64,000 nt of DNA from positions 1-64,000 of the forward strand of contig JAKFCW010000044.1 in NCBI GenBank assembly GCA_036676455.1. Reading direction: 5' to 3'. The translations under genes were made by a program, and so were the position numbers. Source of the stretch: UBA4093 sp036676455 (GTDB lineage Bacteria; Cyanobacteriota; Sericytochromatia; S15B-MN24; UBA4093). The notes under the pieces were generated by a model. That model did no database searches. It had not been told where the DNA came from and saw only the letters and a program-made list of their open reading frames with translations. Within the stretch, counting starts at the first letter, position 1. Each line of letters opens with the position of its first letter. This document shows positions 25,272 to 33,620 of this stretch, piece after piece.

Positions 25272-26084
25272 TTGTCGACGATCGGCATCCGACTGCGCAA
25301 CGGCGAGCTAAGACTCCTCGAACCGCAGGACGAATCCCTGCAACGCCAGGACTTCGTCGTCTACGAAACCGAGAAGGGCCTCGAGTGCTCTCCGGTGATC
25401 GTGCTGCCGTCGGCGGTGGTCACCGAGCATGGAAAGCTTCCCACCGCGACCCTCATTCGCAAGGCGTCCGCGGCCGACCTCAAGCAGCTCGACTCGAAGT
25501 GGACCGAGGAGGTCAAGGCGCATGCCCTCTGCGGCGAGAAGATCGCCGCCCACGGCCTCCCCATGAAGCTGATCGAGACGGTCTACACCTTCGACTTCTC
25601 GCGCCTCACCTTCTTCTACACCGCCGACCACCGGGTGGACTTTCGGACCCTGCTCAAGGACCTCACCTCGACCTTTCGCCGGGTGCGCATCGAGCTTCGC
25701 CAGATCGGCGTTCGCGACGCCGCCGGCATCCTGGGCGGCGTGGGCCTCTGCGGCCGCGAGCTCTGCTGCTCGACCTTCCTCAAGGAGTTCGCTCCGATCA
25801 CAATCAAGCTCGCCAAGGAGCAGAACCTCCCCATGAACCCCAGCAAGATCAGCGGCCTCTGCGGCCGCCTGATGTGCTGCCTCTCGTACGAACACGAGAT
25901 GTACAAGGAGATCAAGGCCGAGCTTCCGCGCGTCGGCGACTGGGTCTCGACGCCGGACGGTAAGGGCATCGTGCTCGAACAGCTGGTGATGAAGGAATCC
26001 GTGAAGGTCGAGATCACCGATGACCTCGTGGTGGTCGTGCCGCTCAACTTGATCACCGAGGCCCCGTCCTCGCAAAACCGCTAG
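25272..26084 (+). CDS. ricT: PSP1-domain protein RicT/YaaT-like
   Basis: 270 residues from TTG 25272 with AAAGGA upstream. The PSP1 core carries paired cysteine motifs GGVGLCGRELCCSTF and ISGLCGRLMCCLSYE, which in Bacillus RicT help hold Fe-S clusters in the RicA-RicF-RicT complex that promotes mRNA processing. RicA and RicF are not visible in the window. The order holB-ricT supports the call. Confidence 0.9.
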   Translation: MSTIGIRLRNGELRLLEPQDESLQRQDFVVYETEKGLECSPVIVLPSAVVTEHGKLPTATLIRKASAADLKQLDSKWTEEVKAHALCGEKIAAHGLPMKLIETVYTFDFSRLTFFYTADHRVDFRTLLKDLTSTFRRVRIELRQIGVRDAAGILGGVGLCGRELCCSTFLKEFAPITIKLAKEQNLPMNPSKISGLCGRLMCCLSYEHEMYKEIKAELPRVGDWVSTPDGKGIVLEQLVMKESVKVEITDDLVVVVPLNLITEAPSSQNR

Positions 26085-26096
26085 AGGAGGCAATCC

Positions 26097-27347
26097 ATGG
26101 CTCATCGCAGACTCCCCGCCCTCGCCATCGGCCTCGCCGCCGCGCTCACCGCCTGCTCCAGCGATTCGGGCAACCAGGTCGAGTTCTGGACCATGGGCCT
26201 CAAGCCCCAGTTCACCGGCTACATGGAAGCGACCATCGCCGACTTCGAGAAGGCGAACCCCGGAGTGGACGTCGACTGGGTGGACCTTCCCGCCTCGGCC
26301 ATCGAGCAAAAGGCCCTCTCCTCGGTCGCGGGCGGCAACCCTCCGGATCTCATCAACCTCAACCCCGCCTTCTCGTCCAAGCTCGCCCGCCAGGGCGCCC
26401 TGGTCGAGCTGGGCGCGTCCCTCCCGGGTGACGTGCTCGCCCAGTACTACCCCGCCGCCCTGGACGCCACCCGCATCGACGGCAAGCTCTACGGCCTGCC
26501 CTGGTACCTGAGCACCCAGGTCTCGGTCTTCAACAAGGCCAACCTCGAAGCGGCCGGCATCACGACCCTGCCCAAGACCTACCGCGAGATGTCGAGCCAT
26601 GCCGCGACCCTGAAGAAGGCCGGCTTCCAGCCCTTCATGCCGAGCTTCGGGGACAGCAACAAGCTCATGGAGCTGATGGCCATGGACGGCGTGACGCTGC
26701 TCAGTGCGGACGGCAAGAAGGCCGCCTTCGACACTCCCGAGGGCCGCGCGTCGTTCGCTTACTGGGTGGGCCTGTACCGGGACGGGACGATCGCCAAGGA
26801 ATCGCTCAGCCTTGATCACCGCGAGGTCGTCGACCGCTTTCAGGCGGGCCAGACCACCGTGCTGCCGGCGGGTCCCCAGTTCCTCACGCTCATCAAGCAG
26901 AACGCTCCCGAGCTCTACGCCAAGCTCGAGGTCGGCCCGCAACTTTCCGGCACGTCCGGCAAGGTGGGCGTCGGCGTCATGAACCTCGTCGTGCCCAAGG
27001 GAGCCAAGCACCAGGCCGAGGCCCTTCAGCTCGCGCAGTTCATCACCAACGCCGAGAACCAGCTCGCCTTCTCGAAGCTGGTCCCCATCCTGCCCTCGAT
27101 CAAGGCCGCGGCCCAGGCCGATTACTTCACCAAGCTGCCGGCTGATCCCACGCTCGAGGACCGCGCCCGCAAGATCGCCGCCGAGCAGTTGGAGCGCGCC
27201 GAGCTGCTGGTCCCGCCGCTGCCGCGCCACGACGAGCTGGCCAAGGCCCTCAATCAGGCCTTCCAGGGCGCCGCCCTCGGCAAGTCCAAGCCGGATGAAG
27301 CCCTCGCGAAGGCTGCCGCCGATTGGGAAAGGATCCTGAGCAAGTAG
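26097..27347 (+). CDS. Sugar ABC transporter substrate-binding lipoprotein
   Basis: 416 residues. The signal peptide ends with lipobox LTAC (Cys20). The mature part is a family 1 extracellular solute-binding protein: VEFWTMGLKPQFTGYMEATIADF, then GNPPDLINLNP and YGLPWYLSTQV, as in maltose/glycerol-3-phosphate type binding proteins. It would deliver a sugar or related solute to the membrane permease encoded one base downstream. The ligand is not predictable. GAGGAGG lies before the ATG. Confidence 0.88.
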   Translation: MAHRRLPALAIGLAAALTACSSDSGNQVEFWTMGLKPQFTGYMEATIADFEKANPGVDVDWVDLPASAIEQKALSSVAGGNPPDLINLNPAFSSKLARQGALVELGASLPGDVLAQYYPAALDATRIDGKLYGLPWYLSTQVSVFNKANLEAAGITTLPKTYREMSSHAATLKKAGFQPFMPSFGDSNKLMELMAMDGVTLLSADGKKAAFDTPEGRASFAYWVGLYRDGTIAKESLSLDHREVVDRFQAGQTTVLPAGPQFLTLIKQNAPELYAKLEVGPQLSGTSGKVGVGVMNLVVPKGAKHQAEALQLAQFITNAENQLAFSKLVPILPSIKAAAQADYFTKLPADPTLEDRARKIAAEQLERAELLVPPLPRHDELAKALNQAFQGAALGKSKPDEALAKAAADWERILSK

Positions 27348-27348
27348 C

Positions 27349-28260
27349 ATGGCGACCTTCCTGAAGCCCTCCGCGAACCCGCTGCGCAAGCACCGCGTCA
27401 ATCTCGCGCCCTACCTCTTCCTGCTGCCCGCAGGCCTGGTGCTGGGGGTCTTCTGGATCCTGCCCGCCATCATGGCGGTCTTCAACTCCTTCGCGGAGTC
27501 GGACTTTGGCGGGGCCTGGCGCTGGGTGGGGCTTGCGAACTACATGCAGCTCGCCAACGACCCGACCTTCTGGAAGGCCCTGGTCAACTCGCTCATCTAC
27601 CTGGTGGGAGTGGTGCCCGCGCTCGTCATCCTGCCGCTGCTGATCGCCATCTTGGTCAACGTGCCGATGAAGGGCATCGGCTTTTTCCGGGCGGCCTACT
27701 ACCTGCCGGTGGTCATTCCCATCGTGGTCGTGGGCCTCACCTGGAAGTGGCTCTACGCCGAGAACGGCCTCGTGAACTGGGTCGCCCAGAGCGCCTTCCC
27801 GTGGCTGATGGCGCATCCGGTGCCCTGGCTCAGCCAGCCCGAGACCGCCCTGGGCGCAGTCATGGCCGTGACGGTCTGGAAGGGCCTCGGCTACTACATG
27901 GTCATCTACCTGGCGGGTCTGCAGGGAATTCCGCATGAGATCTACGAATCGGCGGACCTCGACGGCGCGAAGCGCTGGCAGCAGCACCTCTACCTGACCC
28001 TGCCTTTGATGATCCCGCACATGGCCATGGTGGGCATCGTGAGTTCCATCAACGCATTGAAGGTCTTCGCCGAGATCTTCGTGCTCACCAAGGGCGGCCC
28101 GCTGGAGTCCTCCACGACCATGGTCTACTACCTCTACCAGCAGGCCTTCGAGAGCCTCAACATGGGCTACGCCAGCTCCATCGGCATGGTGCTCTTCGCC
28201 ATGACCCTCGCGCTCTCGATGCTCAACAAGCGCTACCTCGAGCAGAACCAGCTGGGCTAA
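27349..28260 (+). CDS. Sugar ABC transporter permease (MalF/UgpA type)
   Basis: 303 residues with six hydrophobic segments. The cytoplasmic EAA loop (EIYESADLDGAKRWQQHLYL) is intact. It begins one base after the binding-protein stop. A MalG/UgpE-type second permease and an ATPase would normally follow, but the next gene is convergent and unrelated. The transporter must therefore use a partner permease and ATPase encoded elsewhere, or it is incomplete. Confidence 0.88.
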   Translation: MATFLKPSANPLRKHRVNLAPYLFLLPAGLVLGVFWILPAIMAVFNSFAESDFGGAWRWVGLANYMQLANDPTFWKALVNSLIYLVGVVPALVILPLLIAILVNVPMKGIGFFRAAYYLPVVIPIVVVGLTWKWLYAENGLVNWVAQSAFPWLMAHPVPWLSQPETALGAVMAVTVWKGLGYYMVIYLAGLQGIPHEIYESADLDGAKRWQQHLYLTLPLMIPHMAMVGIVSSINALKVFAEIFVLTKGGPLESSTTMVYYLYQQAFESLNMGYASSIGMVLFAMTLALSMLNKRYLEQNQLG

Positions 28261-28280
28261 CGCCGCTTACGCTTACCGTC

Positions 28281-29069
28281 TTATCTGCACGTGGTTTGGC
28301 CGCCGTCGACCGGCAGCGTGAGCCCCGTGACGTAGCTGAAGCGATCCGACGCGAGGCACGCGACGACGTCTGCCAGCTCTTCGGGCCGGCCCATGCGGCC
28401 CATGGGGATGTCGGCGGTCAGCGCTTGCTCCTCGATTTCAGGAGTCGTGCCCTTTTGAGCGGCGGCCGTTTCGGCGAGGTAAATCATCCGGTCGGTGCGG
28501 GTGGGGCCGGGGCAGACGGTGTGGACCAGGACGTTGTCCTGGGCGAGGCCGGGGGCGATCGCCTTCATGAAGGCCGCCGTCCCCGATCGTACCGTGCTCG
28601 AGATCAAGAGGCGCTCCGAGGGCTCGAGGACGGTGGTCGACGAGACCGTGACGATCCGGCCCCAGCGCCGCTCGCGCATGCCCGGGATCACCCGCTGTGT
28701 GAGCGCGATGATCGACAGCATCCCCGCCTCGAGGGCCTCGCGCCACTGCGCGTCACTCACCGCATCCAGCCCGCCGGCCGGGGGACCGCCGGCGTTGTTG
28801 ATCAGGATGTCGATGCCTCCCAGGGCCTCTTCGACCGCGGCGTGAAGGGCTTTGACGTCGTCGGCCTTGCCCATGTCCGCGACGAACGGCAGCACGCGGT
28901 TTCCCGTCTCGGCCTCGATCGCTCGGGCGGTCTTCTCGATGGCCTCGGAGCTGCGCGAGCAGATGGCGACCACGGCTCCTTCGGCCGAGAGCGCGGCTGC
29001 GATGGCGCGTCCCAGCCCCTTCGACGCGGCGCAGACGAGGGCGCGACGGCCCTTCAACCCGAGATCCAT
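28281..29069 (-). CDS. SDR-family protein lacking the usual Tyr/Lys catalytic pair
   Basis: 262 residues with a Rossmann fold: the NAD(P)-binding segment CAASKGLGRAIA, the NNAGGPP motif and the C-terminal VDGGQTT. Where SDRs have YxxxK, this protein has SSTVR (in LLISSTVRSGTAAFMKA), replacing Tyr by Ser and Lys by Arg. A known FabG-like subgroup shares a S-N/S-T-x-R form, so this is probably inherited and not a mutation. Its reaction is uncertain. AAAGGAGT precedes the ATG. It ends 20 bases from the convergent permease gene. Confidence 0.82.
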   Translation of the reverse strand: MDLGLKGRRALVCAASKGLGRAIAAALSAEGAVVAICSRSSEAIEKTARAIEAETGNRVLPFVADMGKADDVKALHAAVEEALGGIDILINNAGGPPAGGLDAVSDAQWREALEAGMLSIIALTQRVIPGMRERRWGRIVTVSSTTVLEPSERLLISSTVRSGTAAFMKAIAPGLAQDNVLVHTVCPGPTRTDRMIYLAETAAAQKGTTPEIEEQALTADIPMGRMGRPEELADVVACLASDRFSYVTGLTLPVDGGQTTCR

Positions 29070-29208
29070 GGCGGGACTCCTTTCGTTCGCATGCGAGCAA
29101 GCAACCGATCCATCTTACCTCCCTCGCTAGGGGCAGGAAAAAGCATGCAAGCGATGGGTATAACCCCCATGGCGACCCCGTGACCCAAAACTGCTCAAGG
29201 AGTACTTC

Positions 29209-29538
29209 ATGACACAGACCGAGTCCGGCTTCAGCATCACCTCGATTCACGAGGGCGTGAACAGTTTGCTCTTCGACCTCAACGGTCGGCTCTGGGAGCT
29301 GTTCGAGTATGCCGAGCAGGCGCGTCAGGAAGCCGAGAAGGTTCTCGCCGAGGGTGCGGCCAACGTCGAGGCCGAGCTTCGCCAGGCGCTCGTGGCGCTG
29401 ACCGAGACGCTGGAGAAGACCGAAGAGATCAAGGGAACGCTCTCGAAGCAGAGCTTCTCGGTCATGGGCGAGATCGTCGTGACCCTGGGTAACCAGGTGA
29501 ACGCCGTGATCCAGGCCCTGATGAAGACCAAGTCTTAA
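29209..29538 (+). CDS. Small helical protein of unknown function
   Basis: 109 residues, almost entirely amphipathic helix (LWELFEYAEQARQEAEKVL, VALTETLEKTEEIKG), with no signal or membrane segment. AAGGAG precedes the ATG, and a TATAAC at 29159 may be the -10. The composition is like small coiled-coil or phasin-type coat proteins, but I recognise no family. A 21-bp hairpin follows. Confidence 0.65.
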   Translation: MTQTESGFSITSIHEGVNSLLFDLNGRLWELFEYAEQARQEAEKVLAEGAANVEAELRQALVALTETLEKTEEIKGTLSKQSFSVMGEIVVTLGNQVNAVIQALMKTKS

Positions 29539-29562
29539 GCGCCTGGTTTGGCCAAGACCAAC

Positions 29563-29607
29563 CTGAGCAAGAAGCCCCGGCCGATTCGGCCGGGGCTTCT
29601 TGCTCAG
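29563..29607. terminator. Long perfect hairpin between convergent genes
   Basis: A 21-bp perfect stem (29563-29583 with 29587-29607) with loop ATT includes the stop codon of the convergent DUF983 gene. It is probably a bidirectional terminator. Confidence 0.75.
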
Positions 29608-30029
29608 TCGTTGCCGGAGGGCGTTGCGTCAAGGTCTTCGGCGAAGTAGTCCATGGCGCCGTTGGCGATCAGCATGCCCATGTACATGCCCACCGTGTGG
29701 CGGTGCGTGAGGAACGGGATGATGATGCCCAGCGGGACCAGGACCCAGAGCGTGTGGTCGATGAACATGTCGAAGGGACCGATCAGGACGAGAAAGACGA
29801 GCGCCAGGATGAATACGGTCAAGAAGTATCCCAGGTAGACTCCGCCCGTGAACTCGCCGGCCTTGAGCTTGAAGGCCTGGCCGCAGCGTGAGCATGCTGG
29901 ATGCAGCTTCATGAGGCGCTCGCTGGTGGGGCCGATGCCGCAGCGCGGGCAGCGTGTGAGGAAGCCCCGGACGACGGCCCCGATGTAGGAAGGTCGGGGG
30001 GGCAGCATGCGCGCGCGAGTGTCTGACAT
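29604..30029 (-). CDS. DUF983 membrane protein with zinc-ribbon
   Basis: 141 residues. An N-terminal zinc-ribbon-like pair of CxxC motifs (RCPRCGIG, ACSRCGQAF) is followed by two hydrophobic helices (FLTVFILALVFLVLIGP, LWVLVPLGIIIPFL). This matches DUF983, a family often placed near respiratory or membrane genes but without known activity. The 3' end lies within the hairpin at 29563. Confidence 0.8.
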   Translation of the reverse strand: MSDTRARMLPPRPSYIGAVVRGFLTRCPRCGIGPTSERLMKLHPACSRCGQAFKLKAGEFTGGVYLGYFLTVFILALVFLVLIGPFDMFIDHTLWVLVPLGIIIPFLTHRHTVGMYMGMLIANGAMDYFAEDLDATPSGND

Positions 30030-30105
30030 GAGGGTCTCCTTACCGGCGAAAGACAGGAACTGCCTTGATTCTACCTCATGTGCGCGGCCCTTGGAAAATG
30101 GTGAC

Positions 30106-32361
30106 CTAGCCTTCGATGAGGACCCGCAGATCCCCTTGCTTGTTGAGGATCCGGGTGGTGGTCGTGCCGGTGACCTGGATGAACTCGAGGTCCACCACGG
30201 CCGCGCCGATGCGCATGCCGCGCAGGGTCACGCGTTCCAGCCAGTCGGGCAGGGCGGGGATGTTGACCTTGAGCGTGTGGTGAGCGGCGTCTGCTTCGAG
30301 GCCCAGGGCCGCTTGCAGCAGCAGGATGGGAGTGGCGGCGGCCCAGGCCTGAGGAGAGCAGGCGACCGGGTAGGGAATCGGCATGTCGAGTTCGCCCTGG
30401 CGCTCGAAGCCGCAGAAGAGCTCGGGCAGGCGGTAGTAGTTGAAGCGCAGCGCCGAGTCGTACATCGCCGAGAAGATCATGTTGGCCTCGCGCTTGTAGC
30501 CGCGATCGGCAAAGCCTTTGGCGATGAGGGCGTTGTCATGGGGCCACACCGTCCCGATGTGATAGCCGATGGGGTTGTAGACCGGGCTCTCGGCGGAGAG
30601 CGTGCGGATGCCCCAGCCCGAGAACATGGCGGGACTCAGGAGGGACTTCACCACCTGTTCGATGCGCTCGGGCGCGACCACGTTGCTCCAGAGCGCATGG
30701 CCCGGGTTGGAGGTGAGCGTCCGGACCGGGCGCTTGTCGCGGTCCAGCGCGATGGCGTAGAAGCCGTCGTCCTCCAGCCAGAAGGCCTCGTTGAAGCGGG
30801 CCTTGAGCTCGTCTGCCTCTTGTAGGAGGCGCTTGGCGAGCAGCTCCTGGCCGACCAGGTGGCAGAGCTCGGCGGCCCGTCGCTTTGCGTCGTAGACGTA
30901 GCCCTGGACCTCGACGAGGGCGATGGGGGCTTGCGCGAGGCTGCCGTCGGGGAAGATCACGGCGTTGAAGGAGTCCTTCCAGCCCTGGTTGCCGATGCCC
31001 TTGGGGCTGCGCCGCAGGTACTCGACGAACATGTCGTCGTCGAGGTCCCCGTAGGTCTCGAGCCACAGGAGGGCACCCTCGGCGGCCTCCCAGAGCTCGT
31101 GGACCAGGCTGGCGTCTCCGGTCCAGCGGTAGGTCTCGCTCAGCAGGATGATCCAGAGGGGCGTGGCGTCCACCGTGCCGAAGTAGGGCGTGTGCGGGAT
31201 GACGCCCAGGCGAGACAGCTCGCCGTAGCGGAACTCGTGCAGGATCTTGCCCGGCTCCTCGTCGCGAAATTCGTCCTCGGTCTTGCCCTGGTACTTGGCG
31301 AGGAAGCGAAGGACTCCCTTGGCCACCTCGGGCCCGAGCACGAGGGATTGCAGGGCCGTGATGATCGAGTCGCGGCCGAAGGGGCTGGTGAACCACGGGA
31401 TCCCGGCCGAGAGGAAGGGCCCGGTCGGGTAGCGCGAGGTCAGGGCCACCAGGTCGCGGATGCTGCGGTCGAGGACGAGGTTGAAGACCGCGTTGTCGGT
31501 CTGGATCTGGGTCTGGAAGAACTGGGAGGCCTGTCCCAGCTCCGTGACGTGCTGGATGAGGGCGGGAAAGCCCATGATCTCCTTGGGCGGCTCGGTGCCC
31601 TCGAGCGTGTCGATCTGGTAGTCGATCAGCGCCTTGCCCCCGTTTGCGGGCACGACGACGTCCCAGTGCGCGACCGCACCCACGGCTCCATGCTCGCTCG
31701 GGAGTGCCTCGATCGTGGCGGGTGGCAGCGCGAAGCGGATCCGCGTCTGCCGCAAGAGCTGGTCCTCGCCGCGGTAGGCCAGGGTGATGCTGTCCGTCTC
31801 CAGGCGGGGCTTGTAGAAGACGCCGTGGCGCTGGCGGTGCAGGCCGCGGACCTCGAAGATGTCGGCGAAGTCCGCGCGGAATTCGAGGCTGAGGCGCATG
31901 GAGACCGCGAAGGTGTTGAAGTTGAGCAGCGAGACCTGCTCGCGGAAGGCGTCGGAGACGGCGCGCGCCAGCGAGAGGTGCATCGTCTCCTGGCGCACGA
32001 GCGTGCCGTCCGCCAGCGTCAGCGAGGGGTTCACGAACTCGATGTGGCCGAGGTTGGTCCGCTCGGTAGAGCCCGAGAGCAGGGTGGGAGTCTCGCCTGA
32101 CAGGCGCAGCGTGAGCTGACTCAGGAAGCGGGTGTCCTCATGGTAGAGGCCCATGCCGCATTTGCAGCCGGTGCTGACCTCGCCGTCCTTGTCCGAGACC
32201 ATGAAGAGGCGGCCCTGCTTGAGCACCTCCGGCTCATGCCGGCAGCCCGTCAGGAGGGCGGGCATGCCCGAGCGAATCAGGTCGGTCAGCTCCTGGTCGA
32301 TCTCCAGCAGCTGCCCTTCGTCCTCGCTGATGTCCGAGGCTTGGAACGGACGCTCGCTCAT
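30106..32361 (-). CDS. Amylo-alpha-1,6-glucosidase family glycogen-debranching enzyme
   Basis: 751 residues. The N-terminal beta-domain (about 50-270, TGCKCGMGLYHEDTRFLSQLTLRL) fits the bacterial glycogen debranching N-terminal family, and the C-terminal part is an (alpha/alpha)6 barrel: WFTSPFGRDSI, NQGWKDSFNA, YVYDAKRRAAEL, GTVWPHDNALIA. It probably hydrolyses alpha-1,6 or related glucosidic links. The true start is 32361, with GAGGAGG just upstream; the longer frame has no site. A glycosyltransferase gene precedes it on the same strand, a common pairing. Confidence 0.9.
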   Translation of the reverse strand: MSERPFQASDISEDEGQLLEIDQELTDLIRSGMPALLTGCRHEPEVLKQGRLFMVSDKDGEVSTGCKCGMGLYHEDTRFLSQLTLRLSGETPTLLSGSTERTNLGHIEFVNPSLTLADGTLVRQETMHLSLARAVSDAFREQVSLLNFNTFAVSMRLSLEFRADFADIFEVRGLHRQRHGVFYKPRLETDSITLAYRGEDQLLRQTRIRFALPPATIEALPSEHGAVGAVAHWDVVVPANGGKALIDYQIDTLEGTEPPKEIMGFPALIQHVTELGQASQFFQTQIQTDNAVFNLVLDRSIRDLVALTSRYPTGPFLSAGIPWFTSPFGRDSIITALQSLVLGPEVAKGVLRFLAKYQGKTEDEFRDEEPGKILHEFRYGELSRLGVIPHTPYFGTVDATPLWIILLSETYRWTGDASLVHELWEAAEGALLWLETYGDLDDDMFVEYLRRSPKGIGNQGWKDSFNAVIFPDGSLAQAPIALVEVQGYVYDAKRRAAELCHLVGQELLAKRLLQEADELKARFNEAFWLEDDGFYAIALDRDKRPVRTLTSNPGHALWSNVVAPERIEQVVKSLLSPAMFSGWGIRTLSAESPVYNPIGYHIGTVWPHDNALIAKGFADRGYKREANMIFSAMYDSALRFNYYRLPELFCGFERQGELDMPIPYPVACSPQAWAAATPILLLQAALGLEADAAHHTLKVNIPALPDWLERVTLRGMRIGAAVVDLEFIQVTGTTTTRILNKQGDLRVLIEG

Positions 32362-32375
32362 GCTGGCCTCCTCGG

Positions 32376-32420
32376 GGCGCTCAACGCGCCCTGCGACGTG
32401 GTCGAGGCGCTCAACGCGCC
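32376..32420. repeat. 15-bp direct repeat at the glycosyltransferase/debranching junction
   Basis: GGCGCTCAACGCGCC occurs at 32376-32390 and again at 32406-32420, exactly 30 bases apart. The second copy contains the end of the glycosyltransferase reading frame. This looks like a small tandem duplication. Confidence 0.6.
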
Positions 32421-33460
32421 TCCAGGGTCGGTTCCGTCGGCTGGGAGCAAAGCTGCTCGTAAAGCGCCAGGTACCCGTCGACCATGCGCGAGACGTCGAA
32501 GCGCGCAATCGCCTCTTGCCGGCAGGCCTCGGGATCGATCCGGTCCAGGTGCCCCAGGGCGTCCACCGCCTCCTCGAGGCTGTCCACGATGAAGCCCGTG
32601 CGCCCGTGGCTGATCACCTCGGGGATCGAGCCGTGGCGCATCGCCACGACCGGCGTGCCGGAGGCCATGGCCTCGACCATGACCAGCCCGAAAGGCTCGC
32701 TCCACTGGACCATGTGCAGCAGGGCGATCGCCCCCTCCAGGACCTCGCGCTTCGAGGCCCCCGCCACCTCCCCGATGAACCTGACCGCCCGCCCGTCGAT
32801 CTTCGGAGCGATCTCGCGCGCATAGTACTCCTGGTCGAAGGGATCGACCTTGCCCGCGATCACCAGCGGAATCCCCAGGCGCCGGGCGGCCTCGATCGCC
32901 AGGTGGGTCCCCTTCTCGGGGGAGACGCGCCCTAGGAAGAGCAAGTAGCCCTGCTTCCGGCCGCAGCGGTAGGTCGCCGTCTCGATGCCGTTGTGCACCG
33001 TCCCCAGGTAGTTGAGCTCCGGGCAGCCCTCGCGCTGGGAATGGCTGATGCTCACGTAGGGCTGGTGCGGGAAGTTCAGGAAGATCCGGAGGTTCTCGGG
33101 GTTGAACGGCCCGTGCAGCGTCGAGAGCAGCCGGGCATTGCAGGCTTCCGCGAAGGCGTTGCCCAGCGGACCGACGTGGCTGTGCAGCAGGTCGAACTCG
33201 TGGCGCCGTTTCAGCGCGTTGGCCAGGTGCACCGCCTCGGCCATCTGACCGCTCCATGTGTCGAAGCCCAGATGGCGCAGCGCGACGGGCTCGGTGTAGT
33301 TGCCCTCCTCCACGCCGGCGGAGTCCCCGGTGGCGAACAAGGTCACCTCATGGCCCCTCAGCCGCAGGTGACGGACCAAGCTGTCCACCACCCGCTCGAT
33401 GCCTCCGTAACCGGTCGGAGGCGTCGTCTCCCAGATCGGAGCGATCATCCCGATGCGCAT
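32411..33460 (-). CDS. GT4-family glycosyltransferase
   Basis: 349 residues with a GT-B fold: N-terminal MRIGMIAPIWETTPPTGYGGIERV, a central LLFLGRVSPEKGTHLAIEAA, and the C-terminal donor-binding SEPFGLVMVEAMASGTPVVA. It transfers a nucleotide-activated sugar; donor and acceptor are not known. The start at 33460 has GGAGGGG upstream and is preferred to a longer frame. It is followed after 49 bases by the debranching enzyme gene, suggesting a shared role in glycogen or glucan handling. Confidence 0.9.
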   Translation of the reverse strand: MRIGMIAPIWETTPPTGYGGIERVVDSLVRHLRLRGHEVTLFATGDSAGVEEGNYTEPVALRHLGFDTWSGQMAEAVHLANALKRRHEFDLLHSHVGPLGNAFAEACNARLLSTLHGPFNPENLRIFLNFPHQPYVSISHSQREGCPELNYLGTVHNGIETATYRCGRKQGYLLFLGRVSPEKGTHLAIEAARRLGIPLVIAGKVDPFDQEYYAREIAPKIDGRAVRFIGEVAGASKREVLEGAIALLHMVQWSEPFGLVMVEAMASGTPVVAMRHGSIPEVISHGRTGFIVDSLEEAVDALGHLDRIDPEACRQEAIARFDVSRMVDGYLALYEQLCSQPTEPTLEAR

Positions 33461-33538
33461 GCTTGAACCCCTCCACGTCGTTGGGCGCGCCCTCACCATG
33501 ACATGACGACGCGGCGATGGGATGAGGAGGTTTCGACA

Positions 33539-33580
33539 AAGGGTCTCGGCATCGCCGCTTCCGGCGACGCCGAGACCCTT
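33539..33580 (-). terminator. Hairpin terminator of the alcohol dehydrogenase gene
   Basis: A 19-bp stem with a single mismatch (AAGGGTCTCGGC...GCCGAGACCCTT) has a 4-base loop. It lies 41 bases downstream of the dehydrogenase stop on the minus strand, and CCCTTTG follows in that direction. Confidence 0.65.
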
Positions 33581-33620
33581 CGAGCCGGCTGGAGGCGCCG
33601 AGACCCTCTCGCCGCGAAAG

